Source: Brasilonema sp. CT11 (GTDB lineage Bacteria > Cyanobacteriota > Cyanobacteriia > Cyanobacteriales > Nostocaceae). From it: a stretch of DNA of 64,000 nucleotides. The stretch spans positions 36,489 to 100,488 of the forward strand of contig NZ_JABXYX010000021.1 of the NCBI RefSeq assembly GCF_017982655.1, written 5' to 3'. This document shows positions 51,029 through 60,327 of the stretch, one piece after another. The notes beneath the pieces were generated by a model. That model worked only from the letters and a program-made list of their open reading frames with translations, did no database searches and was not told the origin of the DNA. The stretch's first letter is position 1; each line of letters begins with the position of its first letter. The position numbers were made by a program, and so were the translations under genes.

Positions 51029-54000
51029 TTATTTGCTCGCTTTGATGAGATCAACAATAACCTTTACCAGTTCCTCTGGGTCAATTGGTTTGGTAATATG
51101 TCTTTGAAATCCTGCTGCGATCGCTTGCTGTTGATTGATTTCTCCGGCATAAGCAGTCAGGGCTAGAGCTAAAACATCTCTGCCTTGTTTGGATGTGATT
51201 GCCCGGATTTGTCGCATTAGCATATAGCCGTCCATCTGAGGCATTCCAATGTCTGAGATCAACACATCAAAGTTTGTTTGCTTAAAAGTTTCCGAAGCTT
51301 CTATTGCGGAAGTTGCTGACGTAACGATAGCACCACTTTGCTCTAGTATAAAAGTAATCAAATCTCGTGTGTCTGTATCGTCATCGACTAGCAAAACTCG
51401 CAGATTTGCAAGGCGGAGCGATGAGGAATTCCGGATGAGAGATGAAGAAGTTGATTCATCCAAAGGCCCGAAGCCTTGATCGTTTAAAAGCGGCAGTCTG
51501 ACGGTGAATGTAGCCCCCTGTCCAACTCCTGGGCTATCTGCGTGAACGGTTCCCCCGTGCAGTTCCACCAAGTGATGAACGATCGCCAACCCTAACCCTA
51601 ATCCGCCAAATGTTCGAGTTGTCGTGCTATCAGCTTGACGGAAGTATTCAAAGACATGGGGAAGAAAGTCTGGAGTAATACCTTTGCCTGTATCCCTAAC
51701 TTGAATTTGAGCTTGCGATCCCATGCTGTTGAGTTGAATTTCCACGTTTCCACCAGAAGGTGTAAACTTAACAGCGTTAGAAAGTAAGTTCCAGATGATT
51801 TGCTGTAAGCGAGCAGAATCCCCAAGGATTTGCCCTACGTCTTTTTCAAACACCGTCTCAACTCGAATCGATTTGGCTTGGGCTGCTAACTGCACGGTTT
51901 CCATTGCAGCTGTGATGGTTGATGCTAGGTTAATAGGAGCCATGTTGAGAGTGAGTTTGCCACGCAATATGCGAGAGACATCTAACAAATCCTCAATCAG
52001 TTGTACCTGTAGCTTAGCGTTGCGTTCGATTGTTTCCAAAGCATAAGCTGTTTTTGCGGCATTTAATTTACCATTGCGAAGCATACTCGACCAGCCCAAA
52101 ATTGGGTTGAGGGGCGATCGCAACTCGTGAGACAGTACCGCCAAAAATTCATCTTTAATTCGATTTGCAGTTTCGGCGGCTTCGCGGGCGGCTTGTTCTC
52201 GTTGCAGGATTTGTTCTCGTTCGGCTTCGATGCGCTTGCGTGCGGTGATATCTTTGAAGAGGACGGCGACTTTGCGACTTGGTGGTTCTCCAATACGGCA
52301 GGCATAAACTTCGTACCAACGGTTCAGTGCTTCGGCACGATTCTCAAAACGAGCAGGTTCACCCGTCAAGGCAATTTTGCCATAAATTTCAAACCAATGC
52401 TTTTCATGCGTCGGAGCGAGTTGAAGCATCCTTTTGCCTTCTGCTTCTACGAGTCCCGTTTGTCTCTCGAATGCCGGATTGGTTTGCAAAAAGCGGTAAT
52501 CGATCGGCGTATTGTTTTCATCAAACAGCATTTCGATGATGCAGAAGCCATCATCAATGGACTCAAACAACGTTCGATAGCGTTCTTCCGAACGGCGCAA
52601 GGCTTCTTCGGCTTGTTTTAGATAGGTAATATCGATGAGTGCGCCAGGAAAAGAAACGGGGTTGCCAGCACAATCATACTCGACTCGCCCGCATGCCGAC
52701 AGCCATCGCTCCCCGCCACTGGCAGTCTGAACGCGGTATTGGACGGCATAGCCCTTACTCGATGAGATCGCTTGATTAACAGCAGCCCAAACGCTATTGC
52801 GGTCTTCTTCGTGGATAGCGTTGATAAACAGCTCGACGGGCAACCCAACTGTCGTCGCGATCGCCGGATCTACGGCAAACAAGTGAGCAAACGCAGCATT
52901 AACAATGACGCGATTACTGGGAATGTTCCAGCGCCAGGTGTAAACTGATCCAGCCGCCAAAGCGGACTCTAATTGCACGTGCGCTACTCGCAAAGCAATT
53001 TCAGCTTGCTGGCGATCGGCTTCAAGGCGCTTTGCTGTGGAAATGTCCCGTGAAATAGCGAGCAGTTGTACAACTTGTCCTGATGCATCTCGGATCGGCG
53101 TAATAATAGTATCCCACCATTTCGGCTTACCCTTTGCGGTGGGTAGGTAGCCTTGGAATTGACCCGTGTTGCCCATTCTGGCGGCTGCGATCGCGGCTAA
53201 TGCTTTATCATAATCTTCGCCCTGCCAGAAACTAACCCAGTCGCTGTTGAGAATCGATGCAGAATCGTCAACTTCCAAAAGATGTTGCCCCCCTGGATTC
53301 CGGTAAAGGAGGTACCCGTCTAGCGTTAAAACTTTGATGCAGTCATTGCTGCTGTCTAGAATGCGTTGCTTTAGCTCTTCGCTCTCTCGCAGGGCTTCTT
53401 CGATTTGTTTGCGATCGGTGATATCAATCAGCAAGCCGTCCCAAACATCTCCGTCTGCGGTTGGTAACCCACTCGACCTGCCTTGAATCCACTTGAGTTT
53501 GCCACTAGGCGTAATAATTCTGCCTTGCCAATCCCAAGGGAGAAAGTTCTCAACGGCTGTAGCAACCGACGCTTGAAATGAGGAGCGATCATCGGGATGA
53601 ATCTGGTTCCAAATTAAACCAGCGTCCTGCAATGCCGCTGATGGCTCTACTTCAAACAAGTCACGGCTACCACAATTGACAAAGGTAAAGCTATCTGAAC
53701 CATCGACTCCGTGAATATAGCGATAAACCATTCCTGGCATGTTTTTGATTATGCTCTGCATTTGGGCTTGGCTTTCGTGCAGAGCCTGTTGAGCATCTCC
53801 TGCCGCTTGACGGGCGCGACTGCTACCTAAAGCAGCGGCGGTAAAATTTGCCAAGCTCGTCATCAGCCGCACATCTTCGCTATCGAAGTGCCGTTGCTGA
53901 TCATGAGACACGATCCAAATCGTGCCTAGCGGTTGCTCATCAATGACTAAAGGAATGACTAAACTTTCAATAATTGCGGATTTCGCCTGTTGTAAATAAG

Positions 54001-54379
54001 TAAAATACCGTTCGGGGTACAAAAAAAGCTGGGGCGATCGCCGTTCTAGGCACACCCCACAAGGGCTAAAATCGCCTGGGCTTGTCCCCTGCTCATATTC
54101 CTCAAACTCTCCAGCCAGTGCTACCCAATGGAAAATTGACTCTCCTGTGGAGGTGACCTCTAGTAAGCTGACCCCAGCAGTTCCCGCTTGACAAAGATCC
54201 CTGGCAACAGCAACAAGGGTTTTGAGCATAATTTGCGGCGATTCTGCTAGTTGCCGAGCCAGAGTATGCAGGGCTTGGTTTTCGGCTTGCAAGTCAATTG
54301 TTTTGGGCAAGCGACGAGATAGTTCTTCCGTAATCAGAATGTTTTCTAAACCAATCTGCTTTTGCTGATCACAGGTCAT
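51029..54379 (-). CDS. Hybrid histidine kinase: GAF, four PAS, kinase, receiver
   Basis: About 1116 residues, ATG at 54379 with GGAG 8 bases upstream. Order: GAF (about 30-200, with FSPCGVC), four PAS/PAC segments (about 210-335, 340-455, 465-590, 600-725; each ending DITDRKQ-like), HisKA (LSHELRSPLNPILG), HATPase_c (NLLSNAVKFT, DTGKGIT, GGLGLGLAIV) and a C-terminal receiver (VDDDTDTRD, phospho-Asp in ISDIGMPQMDG). No membrane helix, so it is cytoplasmic. GAF and PAS may bind bilin, haem or flavin; no bilin-type Cys is certain. It overlaps the XRE gene upstream by 11 bp, an unusual partnership. Confidence 0.9.
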   Translation of the reverse strand: MTCDQQKQIGLENILITEELSRRLPKTIDLQAENQALHTLARQLAESPQIMLKTLVAVARDLCQAGTAGVSLLEVTSTGESIFHWVALAGEFEEYEQGTSPGDFSPCGVCLERRSPQLFLYPERYFTYLQQAKSAIIESLVIPLVIDEQPLGTIWIVSHDQQRHFDSEDVRLMTSLANFTAAALGSSRARQAAGDAQQALHESQAQMQSIIKNMPGMVYRYIHGVDGSDSFTFVNCGSRDLFEVEPSAALQDAGLIWNQIHPDDRSSFQASVATAVENFLPWDWQGRIITPSGKLKWIQGRSSGLPTADGDVWDGLLIDITDRKQIEEALRESEELKQRILDSSNDCIKVLTLDGYLLYRNPGGQHLLEVDDSASILNSDWVSFWQGEDYDKALAAIAAARMGNTGQFQGYLPTAKGKPKWWDTIITPIRDASGQVVQLLAISRDISTAKRLEADRQQAEIALRVAHVQLESALAAGSVYTWRWNIPSNRVIVNAAFAHLFAVDPAIATTVGLPVELFINAIHEEDRNSVWAAVNQAISSSKGYAVQYRVQTASGGERWLSACGRVEYDCAGNPVSFPGALIDITYLKQAEEALRRSEERYRTLFESIDDGFCIIEMLFDENNTPIDYRFLQTNPAFERQTGLVEAEGKRMLQLAPTHEKHWFEIYGKIALTGEPARFENRAEALNRWYEVYACRIGEPPSRKVAVLFKDITARKRIEAEREQILQREQAAREAAETANRIKDEFLAVLSHELRSPLNPILGWSSMLRNGKLNAAKTAYALETIERNAKLQVQLIEDLLDVSRILRGKLTLNMAPINLASTITAAMETVQLAAQAKSIRVETVFEKDVGQILGDSARLQQIIWNLLSNAVKFTPSGGNVEIQLNSMGSQAQIQVRDTGKGITPDFLPHVFEYFRQADSTTTRTFGGLGLGLAIVHHLVELHGGTVHADSPGVGQGATFTVRLPLLNDQGFGPLDESTSSSLIRNSSSLRLANLRVLLVDDDTDTRDLITFILEQSGAIVTSATSAIEASETFKQTNFDVLISDIGMPQMDGYMLMRQIRAITSKQGRDVLALALTAYAGEINQQQAIAAGFQRHITKPIDPEELVKVIVDLIKASK

Positions 54380-54623
54380 CGCCAAGCTCCATTTCTGGGA
54401 AATACTGATTCAATAATGCTTTTCCCAACACACCCATTCGCAGCAGCTGGTTTTTAATCAACTTAAGTGCCATTGGGGACGGCGTACTATGTCCGTTCTC
54501 CCAACGATTCACGGTTTTGAATGAAACACCTAATTGTGCAGCAAACCGTTCTTGAGAAAGATTGAGGTGTTGGCGCAGTTCACGGACTAAATCTGAAGTG
54601 GAGCTTGGCTTGGTAGTTGCCAT
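54369..54623 (-). CDS. XRE-family helix-turn-helix regulator
   Basis: 84 residues. The HTH is SQERFAAQLGVSFKTVNRWE with NGHSTPSPMALKLI, as in MqsA/HigA-type and transcriptional-regulator families. The C-terminal extension LGKALLNQYFPEMELGDDL is short. It overlaps the start of the hybrid kinase. An inverted repeat covers its own promoter. Confidence 0.85.
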   Translation of the reverse strand: MATTKPSSTSDLVRELRQHLNLSQERFAAQLGVSFKTVNRWENGHSTPSPMALKLIKNQLLRMGVLGKALLNQYFPEMELGDDL

Positions 54624-54650
54624 CGCTTTTTTCTATGCTTTTTTATTTAA

Positions 54651-54682
54651 GATAGGACAAAAGGGATAATACTTGTCCTATC
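54651..54682 (-). promoter_or_regulatory. Operator spanning the XRE gene's -10 box
   Basis: GATAGGACAA (54651-54660) and TTGTCCTATC (54673-54682) are perfect 10-bp inverted repeats 12 bp apart. On the minus strand the gap contains TATTAT, a good -10 box, with the ATG 28 bp beyond. Occupancy would block transcription, so autorepression is expected. Confidence 0.68.
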
Positions 54683-54715
54683 TTTAAAAAAATTATTAAA
54701 TTTACCAACTTATAT

Positions 54716-54802
54716 TATTTTGGATTTTAGATTTTAGATTGGGAAAGAGTTACTGGTAATCCCTTAATGCGTTGCATCTGTCGCAATCATTTTTCCAATG
54801 GG
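54716..54802 (+). repeat. 87-bp dispersed repeat, copy 1
   Basis: ATTTTGGATTTTAGAT ... TTAATGCGTTGCATCTGTCGC ... TTTCCAATGGGT (fragments); matches 58236-58312 with scattered changes. Confidence 0.7.
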
Positions 54803-54819
54803 TAAGCTGTAGTGCCTTT

Positions 54820-54888
54820 AATTTGCACAATCTGGGTGGGCAAGATGCCGACTCCACAAGAGTTTCATTTAAAGACGGTGTGCAAATT
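54820..54888. repeat. Inverted repeat AATTTGCACA/TGTGCAAATT
   Basis: 10-bp perfect arms around 49 bp (54820-54829 and 54879-54888). Its GGGTGGGCAAG core and arms recall the GGTGCAAGAT MITE family. Nothing else is found up to the permease gene. Confidence 0.5.
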
Positions 54889-55139
54889 GTAAGACTTTCA
54901 GCTTATTATCTTCCCTTGATGCGGTGCTAATGGGTGACAATCAGTAGATCGAAAAGTTTTGCCAGCGTCAAAAAAAGAAAAAAATTAATAAATTCAATCT
55001 ATGACTTTGACAAAAAAGAATATTTGCTTTTACTAATAGGGAGCAATAAAGTGAGACTGTGCCACAGCAGAGGAACCTTGTTAAGGCGAAAGTTTACCAG
55101 TTTCACAAAAGACATCTACACTGTTGGAAATTTGCTCAC

Positions 55140-56630
55140 ATGACCATTACTGACCAAACTCGACTGAAAAAAAGTGCTCACGGCTTAAAGCCGAACTGTC
55201 TATCATTTGGAGAAGTACTAGCACAATCCTTTGCTGTCATCGCTCCCACTACGATCCCAGCATCCAACATCGGCTTAATTGTTGCCTTATCGGGAAATGG
55301 CACTTGGCTGTCGTTTGTAATTGGCTTAATTGGATTGGTGCTTGTGAGCGTCAATATAAATCAGTTTGCCAGTCGCTCAGCTTCACCGGGTTCACTGTAT
55401 TCCTATATTAGCAAAGGACTTGGTCCAACAGCAGGTGTAATTTGCGGCTGGAGTTTGGTACTGGCGTATTTGTTTACAGGGATGTCAGTGTTGTGTGGTT
55501 TTGCCAACTTTAGTAGTGTCTTAATTGGTCATTTAGGCATTCATCCGTCGAGTATTACCTTGTTAGCTTTCGGTGCGGGTATTGCCTGGTATGCAGCATA
55601 CAAAGATATTCAACTTTCTGCGATCGCTATGCTGTGGATGGAGGGTATTTCCCTTGTCCTGATTGCAGGATTGTGTCTTCTAATTTGGGCACACAAAGGT
55701 TTTGCATTCGATATGCCACAGCTGACGCTACAAGGTGTCACTCCTGGTAGTGTGGCAACAGGGTTGGTGCTGGTGATGTTTGGTTTTTCGGGGTTTGAAA
55801 GTGCCACCTCATTGGGTGATGAGGCTAAAAATCCACTGCGAACTATCCCTAGATCCGTAATGGGTAGTGCGATTTTGGCTGGTTTGTTCTTCATTTCCAC
55901 AACTTATATTGAAGTACTGGGTTTTCGCGACACGGGTGTGTCTATCGCCAAAACAGAGGAACCGTTGAGTTTCTTGTCGCAACAGATAGGCATGGGTTTC
56001 CTAGGGGATTTGATAGCTTTTGGGGCGCTGTTTAGCTTCTTTGCTTGTGTGTTGGGTTGTATCAATCCTGCTGCCAGAATCTTCTTCACAATGGCACGCC
56101 ACGGATTGTTCCACTCTCGCTTGGGTACGACGCACTCATCCAACCGTACACCCCACGTTGCAGTGACGATGTGTTCATTCATCACCTTCTTAGTTCCAGC
56201 GGTGATGTCAGTGTTTCACATCAAATTGTTTGAGAGTATGGGTTATTTAGGCGCTATCTCTAGTTATGGATTTCTCACAGTTTATATCCTGATTTCAATC
56301 GCGGCTCCACTGTACTTGTACAGAATTAGAAAACTGCGTGTGCATCATGTGGTATCCAGTGTGCTGGCGGTTGGGTTCATGATCATCCCGGTGTTAGGTA
56401 GTGTGGGAATTCCTGGAAGCACGATGTTCCCTGTGCCAGAACCTCCTTATAATACCTTCCCCTACCTGTTCTTGATCTATCTGCTGGTGACTTGTGGCTG
56501 GTTCTCCATGCAAAGACGTCGTTCTCCAGCAATCATTCGCTCAATGCAGAAGGGTATCGATGAAATTCACGACAAATTTGCAACTCCCTCTCCAGTGGTG
56601 ATTCCTTCATCGTTTGATGACGAAATCTAA
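55140..56630 (+). CDS. APC-superfamily amino acid permease
   Basis: About 496 residues from the ATG at 55140; a frame from 55059 adds a non-conserved basic stretch. Twelve membrane helices, with FGEVLAQSFAVIAPTTIPAS and FGFSGFESATSLGDEAKNP as the APC landmarks. It probably imports an amino acid or related compound; substrate unknown. The next gene follows after 46 bp. Confidence 0.87.
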   Translation: MTITDQTRLKKSAHGLKPNCLSFGEVLAQSFAVIAPTTIPASNIGLIVALSGNGTWLSFVIGLIGLVLVSVNINQFASRSASPGSLYSYISKGLGPTAGVICGWSLVLAYLFTGMSVLCGFANFSSVLIGHLGIHPSSITLLAFGAGIAWYAAYKDIQLSAIAMLWMEGISLVLIAGLCLLIWAHKGFAFDMPQLTLQGVTPGSVATGLVLVMFGFSGFESATSLGDEAKNPLRTIPRSVMGSAILAGLFFISTTYIEVLGFRDTGVSIAKTEEPLSFLSQQIGMGFLGDLIAFGALFSFFACVLGCINPAARIFFTMARHGLFHSRLGTTHSSNRTPHVAVTMCSFITFLVPAVMSVFHIKLFESMGYLGAISSYGFLTVYILISIAAPLYLYRIRKLRVHHVVSSVLAVGFMIIPVLGSVGIPGSTMFPVPEPPYNTFPYLFLIYLLVTCGWFSMQRRRSPAIIRSMQKGIDEIHDKFATPSPVVIPSSFDDEI

Positions 56631-56676
56631 GGTTAGCTCAAACAACGCGAACACAACAATTAAGGATAAACACCAA

Positions 56677-57402
56677 ATGAGCTTATATACCGCAATTCCC
56701 ACTGGACTGTCTGCCTTCGCTGCTACCAATCTTGACGACATTCTGATTCTGTCTCTGTTTTTCTCTCAGGTCAATGCAATCTTCCGTCGTCGTCACATCG
56801 TTACGGGTCAATACCTTGGTTTCAGTGTCCTGGTTATCGCCAGCCTGCCTAGTTTCTTGGGCAGTCTCATCCTACCGCAGTCTTGGATTGGATTGCTAGG
56901 AGTTGCTCCTATTGTGATTGGTATCACTCGCTGGTTAAACCAGGAGGATAGCGATAATCCCGAAGTACAGACAGACCAAGAAGAATCTGATAGACCCTGG
57001 TTTACCAGCTTTTTGTCCCCCCAAAGCTACAGTGTCGCTGCAGTAACAATAGCTAATGGGAGTGACAACATTGCTATCTACGCACCGTTGTTTGCTAGCA
57101 GTACCTGGGAGAGTTTAGCAGTTATCCTTGGAGTCTTTTTCTCACTCGTGGCAGTTTGGTGTTATGCAGCATACCAGTTAACTCGCATACCAGTTATGGT
57201 CGATGCCCTAACGCGCTACGGTCATCAACTTATTCCCTTTGTTCTGATTGGGTTGGGTGTTTTGATTCTGGTTGACTGTCACACTTTGGAAAATCCTAGT
57301 TTAGCCGTACTCACTTTTATCACAGGTAGTTTTTGTTTGCTAACTCTAAACAGGAACCTTTGGAAAACATCTGAAATAGTATCTGAAGTTGAAAAAAATT
57401 GA
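56677..57402 (+). CDS. CadD-family cadmium resistance transporter, paralog 3
   Basis: 241 residues from the ATG at 56677 (AAGGA 12 bases upstream). AFAATNLDDILILSLFFSQV, RRHIVTGQYLGFSVL and IANGSDNIAIYAPLF. It has the acidic middle loop like paralog 2 (EDSDNPEVQTDQEESD). In an apparent operon with the APC permease. Confidence 0.86.
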   Translation: MSLYTAIPTGLSAFAATNLDDILILSLFFSQVNAIFRRRHIVTGQYLGFSVLVIASLPSFLGSLILPQSWIGLLGVAPIVIGITRWLNQEDSDNPEVQTDQEESDRPWFTSFLSPQSYSVAAVTIANGSDNIAIYAPLFASSTWESLAVILGVFFSLVAVWCYAAYQLTRIPVMVDALTRYGHQLIPFVLIGLGVLILVDCHTLENPSLAVLTFITGSFCLLTLNRNLWKTSEIVSEVEKN

Positions 57403-57437
57403 GTCATATAGCAAGTTGAATTTTTTTGTGAACAACA

Positions 57438-57470
57438 AGATGACCGACTTATTTAAAAAGTCGGTCATCT
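57438..57470 (+). terminator. Hairpin downstream of the CadD-type gene
   Basis: AGATGACCGACTT (57438-57450) pairs perfectly with AAGTCGGTCATCT (57458-57470), 13 bp with a 7-base loop. Lacking a clear U-tract, it may act as a processing or stability hairpin. The remaining bases to 57765 are AT-rich with nothing recognised. Confidence 0.6.
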
Positions 57471-57765
57471 GTATATGCACGATTAAAAAAAAATAAATAG
57501 GATTACTATATCAAGTATGTCTTAACAAGTGAAAGTCATTTCCATTTGTTTTAAATTATTGTGTGAACAAATATTTTTATTTAAAAAGTATTGTTTAATA
57601 CAGCTAAAAGTGATTACTTAACCAGTATAATCCACAATTATCAAGATAACACTATAAAATTTTCTTGTCAAAAATTGAAAAGTTCATAAGACAATATAGA
57701 AGAGAAAAAAACTTTCGCATAAGTAAAGTTGACTCAAATTCATCAAAAAGATTAAACACTTTTGT

Positions 57766-58209
57766 ATGCGACTACCATTCAAATTTATGAAAGCTAATGT
57801 AGAAACTTCAGAAAAAGAAAAGTCAAATAAACCTAGTTCAACAGATAAAGTGCGGGAACATTTAGCAAATGAACGTACTTATCTTGCATGGATGAGGAGT
57901 GGAATTTCCTTAATGGGGTTTGGTGTTTTGATTGTCCGCTTGCGTCTTCTTCGTCCTCCTCTTGCACCTCAAGCACCGGGTGATGGTTGGAAGTTAGGTT
58001 TAGCCTTCTCATTAGTTGGTTTGTTGACAGTCATGTTTTCAACGCAACATTATCTTGCTGTACGCCGTGATATTGAGGAAGATACCTACCAACCAGCAGA
58101 CCGATTGGTCATCCTCTCTAGCCTTGCTGTTATACTTCTTGGAATTGGGGTTGTCTATTACGTCTTCAGTATTCCTCTGGAGTCATTAAACACAGTCATA
58201 GTTGAGTGA
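57766..58209 (+). CDS. DUF202 inner-membrane protein (YidH-like)
   Basis: 147 residues; VREHLANERTYLAWMRSGIS is the DUF202 signature, with three membrane helices (LMGFGVLIVRL, LAFSLVGLLTVMFS, VILSSLAVILLGIGVVYYVF). Starts at 57766 or 57787. Function unknown; family proteins occur in many bacteria and in yeast vacuolar VTC subunits. Confidence 0.85.
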   Translation: MRLPFKFMKANVETSEKEKSNKPSSTDKVREHLANERTYLAWMRSGISLMGFGVLIVRLRLLRPPLAPQAPGDGWKLGLAFSLVGLLTVMFSTQHYLAVRRDIEEDTYQPADRLVILSSLAVILLGIGVVYYVFSIPLESLNTVIVE

Positions 58210-58235
58210 TGAGAGTGGGTGTGGAGTGTCATACC

Positions 58236-58312
58236 ATTTTGGATTTTAGATTAAAGACTTACTGATAATCGCTTAATGCATTCCATCTATCGCAATCATT
58301 TTCCAATGGGTG
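58236..58312 (+). repeat. 87-bp dispersed repeat, copy 2
   Basis: Same sequence family as 54716-54802, shortened by a few bases, including TTTTGGATTTTAGATT and CGCAATCATTTTCCAATGGG. Otherwise 58210-58663 has no gene; a CTTCGACTACGCTCAGCACA common repeat is at about 58605. Confidence 0.7.
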
Positions 58313-58663
58313 TCAGGAGTACCCCTGCACCCTGCAGCTTTTAGGAAGCATTGTTAGAATAGGATGGTAGCCCCTGGTAAATCCCATCATTAGAATCTTT
58401 GTGATTCCTGCGTGAGGTGACTGTTGACTCCACCAGGATGAATTCTCTGATTGAACTTGAGTCTACTTCTTGTGTTGTTTCCTCCTACTCATTTCAATGG
58501 AGTCTTTGGCAGAAATGACTGGTTCGGTAAGAAACGACCTCCAACTCTTTGGGAATCTTTTTTAAGCAAACGACAACAATTCGCCTGCCTAATGCTGTGC
58601 TGCTTCGACTACGCTCAGCACAAGATATTTTTTGCTATCAGCATATGCTAACTGCGAGAATGT

Positions 58664-59131
58664 CTAAATATAATACATTGGATCTTGCTGCAAGCGAGCT
58701 TGTCTTTGCTGATACAAATCTTGGAGTGTATAGCTGTGTAAAACCTTAATACAGGCGGTGTTGGCTTGCTCCCAGATCTCATGAACCAAATCCCTTTCCA
58801 AAGTGGAAGTCACAGAGGGTTCTCTGTCTTTACGTTCTCCTTCCACCAAAGTGACAATCTCCAGTAAGGTGATTTGCCAAGGTTCACGCGCCAGAACAAA
58901 GCCTCCTCGCGAGCCACGATGACTCTGTATTACACCTGCACGCCGCAAACTGGTCAGAATTTGTTCCAGATAGCGTTCAGGTATGGGTTGTTTAGCAGTC
59001 ATTTCACTCATAGTCAGAGGAGTTTTTTTTTCCTTGTTGCTTGCTAGTTCTAAAAGTGCTAGCAGCGCGTATTCAACTTTGGAAGACAGATCCAAAAGAG
59101 TATAGTTTTGGCTATTCAAGTCCGTACTCAA
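58664..59131 (-). CDS. Rrf2-family transcriptional regulator, paralog 2
   Basis: 155 residues (TTG start at 59131, uncertain). LSSKVEYALLALLELAS, MTAKQPIPERYLEQILTSLR, HRGSRGGFVLAREPWQITLL; ends in QDPMYYI like paralog 1. No IscR-type cysteines. It is divergent from cysE, a usual place for a CymR/CysR-type sulfur regulator. Confidence 0.85.
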   Translation of the reverse strand: MSTDLNSQNYTLLDLSSKVEYALLALLELASNKEKKTPLTMSEMTAKQPIPERYLEQILTSLRRAGVIQSHRGSRGGFVLAREPWQITLLEIVTLVEGERKDREPSVTSTLERDLVHEIWEQANTACIKVLHSYTLQDLYQQRQARLQQDPMYYI

Positions 59132-59146
59132 TATACTACTGTTTAT

Positions 59147-59160
59147 CGATAATTTTATCG
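59147..59160. promoter_or_regulatory. Dyad between the Rrf2 gene and cysE
   Basis: CGATAA-TT-TTATCG just upstream of the Rrf2 start; a candidate operator for autoregulation and possibly cysE control. The rest of 59132-59387 is AT-rich. Confidence 0.4.
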
Positions 59161-59387
59161 TATTTTTATGACAGATTCATTCTCATGGGAGTGTTAAATG
59201 TAATAAAATTGCGCTAATTATTCATAAATTATCATAATATTATCGATTTGCAGTAGATTATCCAAGACAATTCCTACAAATGATTTCATTGATTACATAA
59301 CTTACACACTTGGCTTGCCTGTTGATATTTGGTGTAGGGGCTGTTGAATTTTGAATTGTTATAAACTTCCCGAGATAGGAACAAATT

Positions 59388-60113
59388 ATGCTGCTAACTG
59401 ATTTGCGAACGATTTATGAGCGCGACCCAGCTGCCCGTAACTGGCTGGAAGTGTTGTTCTGTTACCCAGGTTTTCAAGCCATACTCTTGCATCGAGTGGC
59501 GCACTGGCTTTATCAAACGAAGATTCCCTTCATACCTCGGTTTATCTCCCATATAAGTCGGTTTTTGACTGGGATTGAGATTCACCCAGGAGCAAAGATT
59601 GGTACGGGAGTTTTTATTGACCACGGTATGGGAGTGGTGATTGGTGAGACAGCAGTGGTGGGTGACTACAGCTTAATTTACCAAGGAGTTACCCTAGGTG
59701 GTACTGGCAAAGAGACAGGAAAGCGCCATCCTACTGTTGGCAATCACGTCGTTGTCGGAGCAGGTGCTAAGGTATTGGGCAACATTAATATTGGGGATCA
59801 TGTCCGCATTGGGGCAGGTTCAGTAGTGCTGCGAGATGTGCCTAGCAACACCACAGTCGTAGGGGTTCCAGGGCGTGTGACTCGTCAGGCCTCAGAAAGC
59901 GCTGATGTTCTCGCTCACAATAAACTCCGGGATGTGGAAGCAGAAGTGATTCGCGCCTTATTTGAACGAGTCAAAGCTTTAGAAAAACAAGTCCAAGAAT
60001 TACAGGTGCAGCCATCTGTACACGTATTCCAAGTCAGCGACTCACAAACGAACAATGGCAAGTCTAATAGTGATTTGGTGATTTCAGAGTTTTTAGATGG
60101 TGCGGGGATTTAA
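59388..60113 (+). CDS. cysE: Serine O-acetyltransferase
   Basis: 241 residues; a short bacterial form. [20 protein letters not shown] is the N-terminal domain; the left-handed beta helix carries [25 protein letters not shown] (catalytic His/Asp), [19 protein letters not shown] and RVTRQ. It makes O-acetylserine for cysteine synthesis. The C-terminus beyond residue 190 is a variable coiled region. It follows an Rrf2 gene of opposite strand. Confidence 0.93.
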   Translation: MLLTDLRTIYERDPAARNWLEVLFCYPGFQAILLHRVAHWLYQTKIPFIPRFISHISRFLTGIEIHPGAKIGTGVFIDHGMGVVIGETAVVGDYSLIYQGVTLGGTGKETGKRHPTVGNHVVVGAGAKVLGNINIGDHVRIGAGSVVLRDVPSNTTVVGVPGRVTRQASESADVLAHNKLRDVEAEVIRALFERVKALEKQVQELQVQPSVHVFQVSDSQTNNGKSNSDLVISEFLDGAGI

Positions 60114-60116
60114 ATC

Positions 60117-60222
60117 AGTGAACAGTGAACAGTGAACAGTGAACAGGGAACGCTTAACAGGGAACAGAGAACAGTGAACAATTGATAACTGATAACTGAT
60201 AACTGGTAACTGATAACTGATA
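60117..60222. repeat. Short tandem repeats after cysE
   Basis: AACAGTG heptamers followed by AACTGAT heptamers. Same families as at 5366 and 7519. Confidence 0.8.
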
Positions 60223-60327
60223 CTAGCATTGGTTAAGATAAAAAGGCTGTCTGCGATCGGTAGCTTCACCGTGCAGTCAGTCTTTGTTTTACGCAATGCA
60301 GCTGCACGCTAAGGAAGAAAAGAAAAT

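Noticed and set aside
57438..57470. Possible tRNA-like or riboswitch stem
   Set aside because: Only one hairpin with no conserved tRNA arms; treated as a terminator or stability hairpin.
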